From: Hirschia maritima DSM 19733
Lineage (GTDB): Bacteria; Pseudomonadota; Alphaproteobacteria; Caulobacterales; Hyphomonadaceae
Length of the DNA stretch: 64,000 nt
NCBI RefSeq assembly: GCF_000378345.1
Contig: NZ_KB899546.1
Span: 530,523 to 594,522, forward strand
Direction: 5' to 3'
A program made the position numbers and the translations under genes. The notes below the pieces were generated by a model. The model did not search any database and was not told the DNA's origin. It saw only the letters and a program-made list of their open reading frames with translations. Of the stretch, positions 52,141-62,243 are shown piece by piece (position 1 is the stretch's first letter; each line of letters opens with the position of its first letter).

Positions 52141-52400
52141 GGCATTACTTTCATGGCGTGAACCCCATTCTATTTATTCTTCTTGTACTTCTGATGGCCC
52201 AATCTCAGGAGGTAATAGATTTTGCTGTTTTGTGGGCTCCTTTTCTTGTAATATCAAGTGTTTACTTCCAATCGGTAGTGAGGCTCGAAAGGCGGAAGCT
52301 GGCGAAACAAGATAGGTCAACGCAAATAGTTATATTTGTGTTTTTGTTAGTGGCAGTTTGCGCCATGCTATCGAAGAGATTTGAATGGATTTCAATTTGA
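52125..52400 (+). CDS. Small membrane protein, unknown
   Basis: 91 residues with three hydrophobic segments (PILFILLVLLMAQ, FAVLWAPFLVISSVYF, IVIFVFLLVAVCAML) joined by a basic loop (RLERRKLAKQ). The start could be ATG 52125 or ATG 52137. No family recognised. It overlaps the decayed leader stub and the next small gene. Confidence 0.5.
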   Translation: MPKPMRHYFHGVNPILFILLVLLMAQSQEVIDFAVLWAPFLVISSVYFQSVVRLERRKLAKQDRSTQIVIFVFLLVAVCAMLSKRFEWISI

Positions 52401-52641
52401 TTTGCTTAGAGAAAAAAAGGAAAGCGGATTGTTTAAGATTGGGTTGGAAGTAGTACTTTTAATTGTGACCATTGGTTTAATGGTACTTACTTCCATGGAA
52501 TTCCCTTACAGTGTAATCGGGCTCATTTTGGGGGGAGTTACCTTATTTGTTGTATACCGTACTTCTACAATTCATTTTTATGCATACATTCTGATTTTCG
52601 TTGGATTATGCATAATTTTTTTATATAATGCATTCAAATGA
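52381..52641 (+). CDS. Small membrane protein, unknown
   Basis: Up to 86 residues; the TTG at 52429, with AGGA before it, would give 70. Three hydrophobic segments (VVLLIVTIGLMVLTSM, VIGLILGGVTLFVVY, FYAYILIFVGLCIIFLY). It follows the previous small membrane gene with overlap, so the two may work together. No family known to me. Confidence 0.5.
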   Translation: MNGFQFDLLREKKESGLFKIGLEVVLLIVTIGLMVLTSMEFPYSVIGLILGGVTLFVVYRTSTIHFYAYILIFVGLCIIFLYNAFK

Positions 52642-52681
52642 TTAGGAATTTTTTTGTGCAAGCAAGATAGACAATTAGTAC

Positions 52682-53269
52682 ATGAGTACGGATGCAAAAA
52701 TACAACATTTTTGGAGCTGGTTTTCAAATCATTTGGAATTAGTGTTTCGAGTGGGAACCAAATGTTCAAGTGAAAAAGACTTCGTTGTTTTCGAAAAACA
52801 ACTCAATGAGTTGGGTATTTCCTGTTGGGAATTGATCGGCCTCAATATTGTCGGGGAAACAAACACTTTCATATTCTCCCCAGCCGGAGATCCTGCTGCG
52901 CTTCAATTGACCAAAAAAATTGTACGACAGGCACCTGATATATCTGGATGGGCTTTTTTGCCCGCTAAACCTCCTAAAAAGTGGGAACGACGGTTTACAT
53001 GGGGAAAAGCACGCATTCCAATTGATGCATCAAGTTGGAAGTTTTGTGTTTTTGAATATGAGGACGGTAAAGTCGATATTGTCTTGGATGGAAATTCAAC
53101 AGGTCATATCAAGACTAATTCACTAGTCGCGCATTTTGTTGTAGAGGCCGAACTTGGAGAGCTATTGTATATAGAACGAGTCAATCAAGTGGATGTAGAA
53201 AACGACTTAAGTGCCGAATTGAGTAGGGTGGATGTTGACGCGCTGGCTGGTTTGATGAAGCAGCATTAG
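52682..53269 (+). CDS. Hypothetical soluble protein
   Basis: 195 residues starting MSTDAKIQHFWSWFSNHLELVF. Blocks include TFIFSPAGDPAALQLTKKIVRQAPDISGWAFLPAKPPKKWERRF and an acidic end. Trp and Phe are frequent. No signal peptide and no motif that I know. It resembles the many small orphan or immunity-like proteins found near mobile elements, but that is only an impression. Confidence 0.6.
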   Translation: MSTDAKIQHFWSWFSNHLELVFRVGTKCSSEKDFVVFEKQLNELGISCWELIGLNIVGETNTFIFSPAGDPAALQLTKKIVRQAPDISGWAFLPAKPPKKWERRFTWGKARIPIDASSWKFCVFEYEDGKVDIVLDGNSTGHIKTNSLVAHFVVEAELGELLYIERVNQVDVENDLSAELSRVDVDALAGLMKQH

Positions 53270-53448
53270 CAAGCTAAACGAATGTAGAATACATTTACGG
53301 GTGATTTAGTTGGGTGGTGTTTGTTTATCAATTCAGCAAAAATTGGAATTGCTGAAAGTCCGGATAACGTCTCGTTTACTATAGAGCCTGAACATTGAAG
53401 AAATCATGGAGACGCCGGGGCGGTCTCATATTCAAGACTGAAAATAAA

Positions 53449-53859
53449 ATGACAACGTTTGATGAAAATGGGATCTTGGGGTTCTCAAACAATCTTCACG
53501 ATTGTGAAATTACTAGCCTGTCTATAAAAAAAGAGCTTGTCGAAATTGGCATTGTTCATGAAAAAGACGGAGAATTGATGATTAAATTGAGTGGTGTCGT
53601 TAGAGCATCTTTTCGTGGCGATGCAATATACTCAGTTGTAGATCAACTTGTTTTGTCTCAGGTGAAGCCAGAAAATTTTGAAAGCATGGTAAGTTCATTT
53701 GAAGAGACTGAAGGAAGCCCTTTGATTTTAAACGTTAACTCCATAAAAGAAAAATGGGTTACAGAAAAGTATATGTGGCTAACTTGTGCATCACATGTTG
53801 GTATTGTGTTCGATATAGTATTTAAAAATATTCAATTACACTCGGCAGAAAAATTCTAA
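53449..53859 (+). CDS. Hypothetical protein, immunity-protein-like
   Basis: 136 residues from ATG 53449; the frame extends upstream to 53395. The front FSNNLHDCEITSLSIKKELVEIGIVHEKDGELMIKLSGV is the alternating strand pattern common in small immunity-type beta proteins that begin with NNLHDC/S. No toxin gene is adjacent, so the role is open. Confidence 0.5.
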   Translation: MTTFDENGILGFSNNLHDCEITSLSIKKELVEIGIVHEKDGELMIKLSGVVRASFRGDAIYSVVDQLVLSQVKPENFESMVSSFEETEGSPLILNVNSIKEKWVTEKYMWLTCASHVGIVFDIVFKNIQLHSAEKF

Positions 53860-54003
53860 CATAGCGAAATCTTCCCAAAATATTATTCGATCGTGGCTTT
53901 TCGTGCTTTCACTCAAGCCAAAGATATTTCTGATCCTCAAGACAGTTGACCTATTGAATGAAACATATACCGTGTAAATGGTATATCATTTGGTGGTGTT
54001 GAG

Positions 54004-54564
54004 ATGAAAAATCAGATTTCGAGTTTTATTAAAATAGTGACCGTGGCGGGGATTGCCCTGACAGGAGCGGCGGCTTGTACGACGACGAATACCGGGCAAT
54101 CAACTGTTAGCGCGGTACCTGTCCATAAAATGCCCCACATGAAGCGACCTAATCTGGTTGTGAGCGATATTGAGCGGTCGTTGACGATTTACCGCGATAT
54201 ACTGGGATTAGGGGCGAGTGAGGTACGTGAAGGCCCCAAGGATTCATACAGCTATCCGGTATTCAACTTTCCTGAGAATGCATCATTGCGATTTGTCTCT
54301 TTGCATGAGGCGGCAGAACAGAGAATTTTGAATTTAACTGAAGCAACAGGAATTCAATTGCCGAAGCCTCAATCAGCTCCGCATATGACAGCGCTTGTCA
54401 TTGGTATTGAAGATCTAGAAGAGAAATTTGTTCAATTAGAAGCGCTTGGGCTGAAAATCATAGAACCCAGAATATCACAAGGACAAGACTTCAAATTTGT
54501 TGAGCAGGCTTTTGTCGATTTTGATGGGCATTTGGTCGTGTGTTATCAAACTCTTCCTGAGTAA
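54004..54564 (+). CDS. VOC-family (glyoxalase-like) lipoprotein
   Basis: 186 residues. The leader IKIVTVAGIALTGAAAC gives a lipobox (GAAAC, Cys near residue 25). The rest is a vicinal oxygen chelate domain: MKRPNLVVSDIERSLTIYRDILGL, PHMTALVIGIEDLEEKFVQLEALGL and AFVDFDGHLVVCYQ (metal residues His and Glu in such folds). An exported VOC protein is unusual, since most are cytosolic. A stub of a related gene lies 2 kb to the left. Confidence 0.75.
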   Translation: MKNQISSFIKIVTVAGIALTGAAACTTTNTGQSTVSAVPVHKMPHMKRPNLVVSDIERSLTIYRDILGLGASEVREGPKDSYSYPVFNFPENASLRFVSLHEAAEQRILNLTEATGIQLPKPQSAPHMTALVIGIEDLEEKFVQLEALGLKIIEPRISQGQDFKFVEQAFVDFDGHLVVCYQTLPE

Positions 54565-54591
54565 TTTTACCCAAATTTTGTAAGCATATAG

Positions 54592-54630
54592 AAAAAGGCC
54601 GAACTCCTTGATGAGAGTTCGGCCTTTTTT
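54592..54630. terminator. Terminator between the VOC gene and nqrF
   Basis: AAAAAGGCCGAACTC (54592-54606) and GAGTTCGGCCTTTTT (54615-54629) pair over 15 bp with an 8-base loop and T run. It can stop both convergent transcripts. Confidence 0.92.
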
Positions 54631-54642
54631 TATTTGGTTTAT

Positions 54643-55866
54643 CTATCCACCAAAGTCATCGAGCATGATGTCTTCACGGTCTACACCAAGCTCAAGGAGC
54701 ATGTTGATGACCGATTGGTTCATGATTGGCGGTCCACACATGTAATACTCACAGTCTTCTGGAGCAGGGTGGTTTTTCAGGTATTCTTCAAACAAGACAT
54801 TGTGGATAAAGCCTTTATATCCATCCCAATCATCTTCAGGAAGCGCATCTGATAACGCCACGTGCCATTCAAAATTGTCAAATTCTTCGGCAAGAGTGTC
54901 GAAGTCTTCAACAAAGAACATTTCTTTCTTGGAGCGCGCTCCATACCAGAAACTAATTTTACGGTCGCGGTTTTCAAGGCGTTTCAATTGGTCGAAAATG
55001 TGTGATCGCATTGGAGCCATACCTGCACCACCACCGACAAAGACCATTTCTTTTTCGGTTTCACGTGCGAAGAATTCACCAAATGGACCAGAGATAGTCA
55101 CTTCATCACCAGGCTTCAGGTTAAAGATGAAAGAAGACATTTGACCAGGAGGAATACCTTCTGCTCCAGGAGGAGGGGAAGCAACACGCACATTCAGCAT
55201 GATGATCCCTTTTTCGTCTGGATAGTTGGCCATTGAATAGGCGCGTTCAACCGGCACATCAACAGTGGATTTGTATTGCCATAGATTAAAGCGATCCCAA
55301 TCTTCTTTATACTCATCTTGGATATCAAAATCAGTATAGTTCAGCGCGTGAGGAGGTGCTTCAATCTGGATATAACCACCAGCACGGAAGTTCACGTCTT
55401 CACCTTCAGGAAGCTCAAGGACAAGTGCTTTAATAAATGTCGCCACATTGTCATTTGAGCGCACTTTACAGCGCCATTTCTTCACACCGAAGACTTCTTC
55501 AGGGACTTCAACCTGCATGTCTTGCTTTACTGCAACCTGACACGATAAGCGGTCACCACAAGCGGCTTCACGCTTTGTGATATGGCTTTGCTCAGTAGGG
55601 AGGATAGATCCACCACCTGCGTGCACTTTGACGCGACATTGAGCACATGTACCACCACCACCACAGGCAGATGGTACAAATAGTTTTTCAGCTGCAAGTG
55701 TTTGCAAAAGCTTACCACCAGCGGGAACTGAAACTGTTTTCTCACCATTGATCGTGATGTTTACATTCCCTGTAGACACGAGTTTTGAACGTGCCGTCAG
55801 GATTAATGTAACCAACGCTAAAACGATAAGCGTGAAAAGGATAATTCCGAGACTAAAAGTTTCCAT
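54643..55866 (-). CDS. nqrF: Na+-NQR subunit F (NADH-oxidising diaphorase)
   Basis: 407 residues from ATG 55866, with GGGAGG ahead. One membrane helix ([18 protein letters not shown]), a 2Fe-2S ferredoxin domain with [11 protein letters not shown], an FAD domain with RAYSMANYP and an NADH domain ([30 protein letters not shown]). This subunit takes electrons from NADH and starts the chain. Last gene of nqrABCDEF. Length is exactly that of known NqrF proteins. Confidence 0.97.
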   Translation of the reverse strand: METFSLGIILFTLIVLALVTLILTARSKLVSTGNVNITINGEKTVSVPAGGKLLQTLAAEKLFVPSACGGGGTCAQCRVKVHAGGGSILPTEQSHITKREAACGDRLSCQVAVKQDMQVEVPEEVFGVKKWRCKVRSNDNVATFIKALVLELPEGEDVNFRAGGYIQIEAPPHALNYTDFDIQDEYKEDWDRFNLWQYKSTVDVPVERAYSMANYPDEKGIIMLNVRVASPPPGAEGIPPGQMSSFIFNLKPGDEVTISGPFGEFFARETEKEMVFVGGGAGMAPMRSHIFDQLKRLENRDRKISFWYGARSKKEMFFVEDFDTLAEEFDNFEWHVALSDALPEDDWDGYKGFIHNVLFEEYLKNHPAPEDCEYYMCGPPIMNQSVINMLLELGVDREDIMLDDFGG

Positions 55867-55879
55867 ATCCAAGCCTCCC

Positions 55880-56488
55880 TTATAGTTTAACGCCGCTGAA
55901 GGACATGAAGGCAAGAGCCATCAAACCTGCAGAGATGAATGTGATACCAAGGCCTTGAAGACCGTCTGGGATGTCTGAGTATTTCAGTTTTTCGCGAATC
56001 CCAGCCATTGCAGTAATTGCGAGAGCCCAACCAAATCCAGATGAAGCTCCGTATACGACTGATTCTGTCAGATCATAGCTTCTCTCCACCATGAACAGAG
56101 ATCCACCAAGGATCGCACAGTTCACTGTGATCAATGGAAGGAATACCCCAAGCGCATTGTAGAGTGGTGGGAAGTACTTATCCAAAATCATCTCAAGAAT
56201 TTGGACAAGCGCAGCGATCACACCAATGTATGAAATCAATCCAAGGAAAGTCAGATCAACTTCAGTGAAACCTGCCCAAGATAGAGCACCAGGCGCGAGT
56301 AAGTAGGTGAGGATTAGATTGTTTGCTGGTACTGTGATGGATTGTACAATCATCACAGAGATACCTAGACCAATCGCTGTGGATACTTTCTTGGAAACAG
56401 CCAAGAAAGTACACATACCGAGGAAGAATGAAAGTGCGAGATTCTCTACGAATATCGCCTTTACGGCAAGTGAAATGAGGTCTTGCAT
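55880..56488 (-). CDS. nqrE: Na+-NQR subunit E
   Basis: 202 residues, six membrane helices. Family blocks: [23 protein letters not shown] at the start (with the conserved Cys of the membrane 2Fe-2S site) and [14 protein letters not shown] (second Cys in GxNCAILG). Together with NqrD it holds an iron centre in the middle of the membrane. Separated from nqrF by 13 bp. Confidence 0.96.
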   Translation of the reverse strand: MQDLISLAVKAIFVENLALSFFLGMCTFLAVSKKVSTAIGLGISVMIVQSITVPANNLILTYLLAPGALSWAGFTEVDLTFLGLISYIGVIAALVQILEMILDKYFPPLYNALGVFLPLITVNCAILGGSLFMVERSYDLTESVVYGASSGFGWALAITAMAGIREKLKYSDIPDGLQGLGITFISAGLMALAFMSFSGVKL

Positions 56489-57141
56489 TAGTGCGCCTCG
56501 ATTGTTTGGATCTTGTGTTCACGCTCTTCAACTTGAGCAGGTTTCCATGTGCGGAACGCCCAAATGAGTAGCCCGATAATGAAGAAGGCTGATGGAGGCA
56601 AAAGAAGCAGTCCGTTAGGAAGGTACCAGCCACCATTGTTTACTGTTGGAAGTACTGTAATTCCAAACAATGTGCCTGATCCAAATAGCTCGCGGATGAA
56701 ACCAACAAGCATTAGAATTAGACCATAACCTAGCCCGTTACCTACACCATCAACAAAGCTGGCAAAGGGAGGGTTCTTCATTGCGAATGCCTCAGCGCGG
56801 CCCATCACGATACAGTTTGTGATGATCAATCCTACGAACACAGCAAGTGTTTTGGATATCTCAAACGCATAAGCTTTAAGAACCTGATCAACGAGGATAA
56901 CCAAAGACGCAATAATCACCATCTGCACGATAATACGGATCGAACTAGGAATGTGATTACGCAGCATTGAGATGAACATGGATGCGAATGCCGTCACCAA
57001 AGTCACAGCGATTGTCATCACAAAGGCAACTTTTAGGGAAGATGTTACAGCAAGCGCTGAACAGATACCTAGAACCTGCAATGTGATCGGGTTGTTATCG
57101 ACCAATGGGTCTATGAGTTGTTTTCTATATGTCTGAGCCAT
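56488..57141 (-). CDS. nqrD: Na+-NQR subunit D
   Basis: 217 residues, six membrane helices, with the paired motifs [20 protein letters not shown] and [18 protein letters not shown], which mirror those of NqrE. The C-terminus is a hydrophilic tail (HKIQTIEAH). Overlaps nqrE by one base (TAATG form). Confidence 0.96.
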   Translation of the reverse strand: MAQTYRKQLIDPLVDNNPITLQVLGICSALAVTSSLKVAFVMTIAVTLVTAFASMFISMLRNHIPSSIRIIVQMVIIASLVILVDQVLKAYAFEISKTLAVFVGLIITNCIVMGRAEAFAMKNPPFASFVDGVGNGLGYGLILMLVGFIRELFGSGTLFGITVLPTVNNGGWYLPNGLLLLPPSAFFIIGLLIWAFRTWKPAQVEEREHKIQTIEAH

Positions 57142-57962
57142 CAGATTTCTCCTGATTTCACGCGCTCAAGGAAGGGGCCATAGCCTTGCTCGCCCATCCA
57201 GAACTTTATCAGATTGTCGACACCAACAGATGTTAGTGTTGCGCCTGCCAGTCCATCTATGTGGTAATCTTTACCTGCAGGAGGAGCTGTTTTTGCTACC
57301 GTAATTGCAAGTTCGCCTTTGTCAGTGAAAAGTTTTTTACCCTTCCACAAATCTTTCCAGCGCGGATTATCAACTTCAGCACCAAGGCCAGGAGTTTCTC
57401 CATGTTGATAGAATTGTAGGCCGAAAATGTCGTTGGCGTTTTCTTCTACGGCAATGAAGCCATAAAGTGTTGACCAAAGACCATAGCCCTCAACCGGTAG
57501 AATTACCTTATCTAAGCCACCATCAGCATCACGAAGTAGATAAACAACGCGATACATTTGTTGTTTGCCTCCAAGGCCAGCTGGATCATCCGAAATGTCT
57601 TTTACAACAGATGGATCATCTTTAGCGGCCAGTTCTTCAAATGTCGCTATGTCGAACTTGTCTGTGAATTCGCCTGTCTTGATATCAAGAAGGTGAGGTT
57701 CAAATGCTGCGAAAGCTTCAGTTACGTTGATGCCTTCTTCATATACACCAGCAACCTGAAGCACGTTTACCTGTTTATCTTTCAGGCGGTTGGCTTCTTG
57801 TGTTGGGCGCAATGCTACAGCTGCAGCAGACACAATCATTGAAGCAACTAGACATAGCGTCACCGCTACAAAAATTGTCTTGCTTGGTGCGTCAGCTGGT
57901 TGCGCAAAAAAGCGAGCGATCGGATTTTTGCTCTTAGTGTTGTTTGTGTTTGAATCAGACAT
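57141..57962 (-). CDS. nqrC: Na+-NQR subunit C (covalent FMN)
   Basis: 273 residues from ATG 57962, overlapping nqrB by 8 bp; the longer frame goes into nqrB. One membrane helix ([21 protein letters not shown]) and a periplasmic domain with the flavinylation site GLAGATLTS, Thr242, where FMN is joined through phosphoester by ApbE. DGLAGAT is the D-x-x-x-G-A-T recognition motif. Confidence 0.96.
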   Translation of the reverse strand: MSDSNTNNTKSKNPIARFFAQPADAPSKTIFVAVTLCLVASMIVSAAAVALRPTQEANRLKDKQVNVLQVAGVYEEGINVTEAFAAFEPHLLDIKTGEFTDKFDIATFEELAAKDDPSVVKDISDDPAGLGGKQQMYRVVYLLRDADGGLDKVILPVEGYGLWSTLYGFIAVEENANDIFGLQFYQHGETPGLGAEVDNPRWKDLWKGKKLFTDKGELAITVAKTAPPAGKDYHIDGLAGATLTSVGVDNLIKFWMGEQGYGPFLERVKSGEI

Positions 57963-59154
57963 TTCGTTTCGCCCTGCGCTTAATGTTTGCTTGAACGACA
58001 AAGTAGTCAATGAGAGGTGCGAACACGTTACCAAATAGAATGGCTAGCATCATGCCTTCTGGGAAGGCTGGGTTGATCACGCGGATCATAACCACCATGA
58101 AACCAATGAGTGCACCATATATATAGCGTCCCATATTCGTGTGGGAGGCGGATACCGGTTCAGTCACCATAAAGGCAAGACCAAAGGCAAAACCACCAGT
58201 CACAAGGTGCCAATACCAAGGCATACCAAACATTGGGTTTGTATCAGAGCCGATAAAGTTCAATAGGTAACTGAAAGCGATCATTCCACCAAGACAACCA
58301 AGAACAAGACGCCAGTTAGCGATCTTAGTGAATAGAAGGAAAGCCAGACCAATTAAACAAGCAAGGGCTGATGTTTCACCAAGAGAACCTTGTTCGATAC
58401 CGATAAATGCATCCATCCAAGTTGTGCCTTGAGTGATGATAGCTTCATAACCATCGCGTGCGGCAATACCTAGGTTTGTTGCGCCGGAGAAACCGTCAAC
58501 AGGTGTCCAGATTGTGTCACCAGACATCTGAGCAGGGTAGGCAAAGTAAAGGAATGCACGGCCAGTTAGCGCTGGGTTTAGGAAGTTTTTCCCTGTACCA
58601 CCAAACACTTCTTTACCGATAACAACACCAAATACGATACCCAGTGCAGCTTGCCAAAGAGGAACATCAGGTGGACAAATCAGTGCATAAAGCATTGAAG
58701 TTACAAGGAAACCCTCATTCACTTCGTGCTTGCGAACTGTTGCAAACAACACTTCAAAAATACCACCAACAACAAGTGTCGTGATATAGATCGGGAAGAA
58801 ATAAAGGGCTCCATGGGCCATATTGGCGAACCAATTATTGGCATCCAAACCTATTCCCAATGTTTGAAGTATCCAAACACGCCAGCCTGAAGGTTCAAAT
58901 GTCCCATAAGCAGAGTTCACTTGAAAACCTGTATTCCAGAAGGCCATCAAAATACATGGAATTGTTGCGAGTACGACATATGTCATTATGCGTTTCATAT
59001 CGACATAAGAACGAGCGTGCGGTGCAACGGTAGTCACAGTCTTAGGTGTGAACATAAGACTTTCCACCATCTCATAGATGGGGAAAAGGGTTTCGTATTT
59101 ACCGCCTTTTAGAAATTGCGGTTCGATTTTATCAAAGAAACTGCGCAGCCCCAT
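57955..59154 (-). CDS. nqrB: Na+-NQR subunit B (covalent FMN, riboflavin)
   Basis: 399 residues from ATG 59154. About ten membrane helices. The FMN attachment motif is DGFSGATNLG with Thr226. EVFGGTGKNFLNPALTGRAFLYFAYP and AFMVTEPVSASHTNMGRY are family blocks. NqrB is the main Na+-translocating and quinone-binding membrane subunit. Follows nqrA after 4 bp. Confidence 0.96.
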   Translation of the reverse strand: MGLRSFFDKIEPQFLKGGKYETLFPIYEMVESLMFTPKTVTTVAPHARSYVDMKRIMTYVVLATIPCILMAFWNTGFQVNSAYGTFEPSGWRVWILQTLGIGLDANNWFANMAHGALYFFPIYITTLVVGGIFEVLFATVRKHEVNEGFLVTSMLYALICPPDVPLWQAALGIVFGVVIGKEVFGGTGKNFLNPALTGRAFLYFAYPAQMSGDTIWTPVDGFSGATNLGIAARDGYEAIITQGTTWMDAFIGIEQGSLGETSALACLIGLAFLLFTKIANWRLVLGCLGGMIAFSYLLNFIGSDTNPMFGMPWYWHLVTGGFAFGLAFMVTEPVSASHTNMGRYIYGALIGFMVVMIRVINPAFPEGMMLAILFGNVFAPLIDYFVVQANIKRRAKRNV

Positions 59155-59158
59155 AGCT

Positions 59159-60502
59159 TTACCCTTCCTTTTCAATTTTGGTCAGGCAATCTCGCAGCGC
59201 TAAACCATATTCATATTTAGCCGGGCAAGCGAAGCCGACGAGAGCGAGGTCTTCTTCATCAAGATCAAGTGCACCAAGTGCTTGAGCTGAATCTGTGTCC
59301 ATCACCAACAAAGAACGAAGAAGTTGTGTTGGCAGATAATCCTGCGGCATCAATTCTTCAAATGTTCCTGTCGGAACCATTGCACGACGTCCACCATTTA
59401 AGTTGGAAGTAAAATTGAAGACTTTTTTTCCAAGTTGTGGAAGGAGGACCGGCTGGTAAGAGAACTTACTTGCCATAGGTCTTATCCAGCCACCTGGAAT
59501 TTGCTTGCGGTCTTCTTCAATTACAGTGATTTGACGATCGTAGCGGCCAAGATATGCATCTGGGCCTTCTGTGCTGCGTCCACTCAGAATTGAACCGGAG
59601 ATGGTCCGAAGAGGAACTGAATCATCTACTTCATTTGTCGTCAGATCATTTATTGATCCACCCAATACTGTTTTAATCAGGCGAGGGTTCTTAACTTGTG
59701 GCCCGGCCAATGAAATAACGCGTTCGCTATCCAACTTGCCTGTAAGCGCCAATCGCCCGATTGCGATAACGTCTTGATACCAGATAGTCCAAACGAACTT
59801 TTCAGTTGTTGGCGGGTTTAGAATATTTATGTGTGTACCAGGCAGCCCTGACGGGTGAGGGCCAGAAAAACTAGCTTTCTCAACATTTTCAGATGTACCA
59901 GCTGGAATGTCAGCTCCGTTTTCGTGGCAAACATATGTTTTACTGCCAGAAAGTTTGGAGATTACATCTACACCTTTTTCAAAAGCATCAGCAGCTTGTG
60001 AAATAATCAGGTCTGCTTTGGGAGCGTGTGGCTCTGAATCCATTGCAGTAATGAAAATTGCAGTTGGTGTAGTCGCTGGATCAGGCACTTTTGAATAGGG
60101 ACGCGTTCTAAACGAAGTCCAAAGCCCCGACTTGCATAGCTTCTCAGTGATACCTTCTTTTGTGTCGATGTTTCCAACACTAGAGAAGTCAACTGGTTCT
60201 AAACCGTCATTGCTTGCTTCAATTTCAACACTGACTAAAACACGTCTAGCACCGCGATTGATTGCTTTAATGCGTCCAGAAATGGGTGAGGTTAATAGAA
60301 CATCAGGCATGTCTTTGTGCATGAGGACTGGTGTTCCAGCGCCTACAGCCTCGCCCTCTTCGACGAGCATACGAGGCTTTAGGCCGATGTAATCAGCCCC
60401 AACGAGGCCAACGTGTCCTAGGTCCGGGCTAGGAGAGATTTCTTGGAGTGGAGAGCCTGCAACTGGCAGGTCCAAACCCCTTTTTAGATGGTAGTTCGAC
60501 AA
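59159..60502 (-). CDS. nqrA: Na+-NQR subunit A
   Basis: 447 residues, the usual length. The front HLKRGLDLPVAGSPLQEI with VLMHKDMPDVLLTSPISGRIKAINRGARRVLVSVEIE (RnfC-barrel-like domain) and FSGPHPSGLPGTHINILNPPT are typical. It is a peripheral cytoplasmic subunit near the quinone site. First gene of the operon; the promoter should lie in the 197 bases up to apbE, which is divergent. Confidence 0.96.
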   Translation of the reverse strand: MSNYHLKRGLDLPVAGSPLQEISPSPDLGHVGLVGADYIGLKPRMLVEEGEAVGAGTPVLMHKDMPDVLLTSPISGRIKAINRGARRVLVSVEIEASNDGLEPVDFSSVGNIDTKEGITEKLCKSGLWTSFRTRPYSKVPDPATTPTAIFITAMDSEPHAPKADLIISQAADAFEKGVDVISKLSGSKTYVCHENGADIPAGTSENVEKASFSGPHPSGLPGTHINILNPPTTEKFVWTIWYQDVIAIGRLALTGKLDSERVISLAGPQVKNPRLIKTVLGGSINDLTTNEVDDSVPLRTISGSILSGRSTEGPDAYLGRYDRQITVIEEDRKQIPGGWIRPMASKFSYQPVLLPQLGKKVFNFTSNLNGGRRAMVPTGTFEELMPQDYLPTQLLRSLLVMDTDSAQALGALDLDEEDLALVGFACPAKYEYGLALRDCLTKIEKEG

Positions 60503-60699
60503 AGGATTACTACTCTGTTGTTTTGGTATTGCATTTGGATACTTTTGCTCTAGTGAGGTGTTCGTAATGCGAAATGCACGTAACCGCTAGCCTCTTTTGC
60601 TGATTTTGTTGCAATTCTCGTATGCACGAATGCAATTACTTATGGGTTTTTGCTGCCTTAACGAAAAGAACGCGCCAAAATCAAAGGCTATGGTACAAG

Positions 60700-61740
60700 A
60701 TGTTACGCTTATTTCTCCCTATATTAATCTTAATTCTTAGTGGATGTGATTCGTCTCGTAAAAGCGTTAATTTTTCTGGAAAAACAATGGGAACGAGCTA
60801 CAATGTCACAGTTGTAGTCACCAATGACCAAGGAAAAGTGGATCAAATTCAGGGTGCCATCGACGCAACGTTAGTTGATGTGAATGCCAAAATGTCGAAT
60901 TGGGACCCTAATTCAGAAATTTCTAAATTTAATCGCAGTGAAAGTACGGATTTTCTTCCGATTTCAGAGCATTTGTACGAAGTTATGCACTCTGCAGAGC
61001 GAGTTCACAAAGCATCTTTAGGTCAATTAGATGTAACGCTGGGGCCGCTAATTGAGTTGTGGGGCTTTGGATCTAAAGAAAGAGAAAGTGAAACACCTTC
61101 CGCGGAAGCGATTGCGGCAGCTCTCGATCGAGTAGGGCTGTCTGAGGTGATTGAATTGCGGGATCAACCTGAGCTTTCGATGAAAAAGAAATACCCTGAT
61201 ACATCTGTTTATCTGGCTTCTTTAGCCAAGGGGTATGGAATTGATCGAGTTGCCTTGGCCATTGAAGATTTAGGTTTTAGTGATTTTATGGTTGAAATTG
61301 GCGGTGATATTTATGTTTCTGGCGAAAATGTGAAGTCAAAACCATGGCGGATCGGGGTTGAGCGCCCATCTGCGACAGAAATGGCTATTGAAAAAATCAT
61401 CAGCACATCCAATTTAGGGATGGCGACATCTGGAGATTATCGCATCTATTTCGAGAAAGATGGTGTGCGGTATAGTCATATTATAGACGCTCAAACCGGG
61501 GCTCCAGTGACGCACAAAACGGCTTCTGTGACTGTTTTGGCTGAAAATGCGATGATGGCAGATGCATGGGCAACTGCTCTGCTCGTGTTAGGATCTGAAG
61601 CAGGGATGTCGATTGCAGAAAAAGAAGAGCTGGCAGTTCTTTTTATTGTGCGTGACGAGCAAGATAATTCTGGGTTCTCATTGGTTGCGAGCTCGAAGTT
61701 CGAAAAAATGCAACCAATGGAGATGGAGAAGACGAAATGA
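60700..61740 (+). CDS. apbE: FAD:protein FMN transferase (ApbE) lipoprotein
   Basis: 346 residues from ATG 60700; the frame is open from 60622 but the lipoprotein leader LFLPILILILSGC (Cys16) fixes the start. Family blocks: GKTMGTSYNVTV, LDVTLGPLIELWGFG, LAKGYGIDRVA, VEIGGDIYVSG, MATSGDYR and HIIDAQTGAPV (Mg and FAD site). It puts FMN onto Thr226 of NqrB and Thr242 of NqrC on the periplasmic side. It is beside nqr and forms an operon with nqrM. Confidence 0.95.
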   Translation: MLRLFLPILILILSGCDSSRKSVNFSGKTMGTSYNVTVVVTNDQGKVDQIQGAIDATLVDVNAKMSNWDPNSEISKFNRSESTDFLPISEHLYEVMHSAERVHKASLGQLDVTLGPLIELWGFGSKERESETPSAEAIAAALDRVGLSEVIELRDQPELSMKKKYPDTSVYLASLAKGYGIDRVALAIEDLGFSDFMVEIGGDIYVSGENVKSKPWRIGVERPSATEMAIEKIISTSNLGMATSGDYRIYFEKDGVRYSHIIDAQTGAPVTHKTASVTVLAENAMMADAWATALLVLGSEAGMSIAEKEELAVLFIVRDEQDNSGFSLVASSKFEKMQPMEMEKTK

Positions 61741-61964
61741 TGACCTTCCTTTTAGCATTCCTATTGATGATCATTCTTATGGGAGGGATGGCCTTAGGGG
61801 TTTTGTTTAGCGGCAAGACAATTAAAGGAAGCTGTGGCGGGTTGAATGCCATTGTCGATGCAGACAAGTGTTTAGTCTGTAAAAAGGATATTGATCCAGA
61901 CAGTCCTTTGCGTGAGCGGTTGCTATGTCCCCGTGCAAAGAAAATGGTAGCCGATATGGAATAA
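61737..61964 (+). CDS. nqrM: Na+-NQR maturation protein NqrM
   Basis: 75 residues overlapping apbE by 4 bp. One membrane helix (FLLAFLLMIILMGGMALGVLF), then IKGSCGGL and CLVCKKD, plus LLCPRAK: four conserved Cys thought to deliver iron to the NqrD/NqrE centre. NqrM is known to be needed for the assembly of an active complex. Confidence 0.93.
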   Translation: MMTFLLAFLLMIILMGGMALGVLFSGKTIKGSCGGLNAIVDADKCLVCKKDIDPDSPLRERLLCPRAKKMVADME

Positions 61965-61976
61965 CTGAGCCGATTA

Positions 61977-62165
61977 TTAGCTCAGATCCAATGGAATAAA
62001 GGCAACAACCAATAAGCAAATGGCAGCCGTGCATCCATATAGCCAGCGTGCCCAGCTTACTTTTTCTTTTTTCCACTCTTTTCTAAAGCGATGTCCAGCA
62101 ATGACAGCGAGAATAAACAGAGCAGTTGCCAATAAAGGTGGCAGTTGAAAATTAATTGCGGGCAA
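61977..62165 (-). CDS. Small membrane protein, unknown
   Basis: 62 residues, two hydrophobic segments (LLATALFILAVIAGH and WLYGCTAAICLLVVAFIPL) with a basic middle (RFRKEWKKEKVSWARW). Convergent with nqrM. No family recognised. It may be a real small gene, since start, length and helix pattern are sensible. Confidence 0.55.
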   Translation of the reverse strand: MPAINFQLPPLLATALFILAVIAGHRFRKEWKKEKVSWARWLYGCTAAICLLVVAFIPLDLS

Positions 62166-62243
62166 ATCTATCTTCCATTTTGACTTTTGGACACTTTGTG
62201 TTCTTCTAGTATCATAACAATTAAAAATATACAGGAGGAACGC

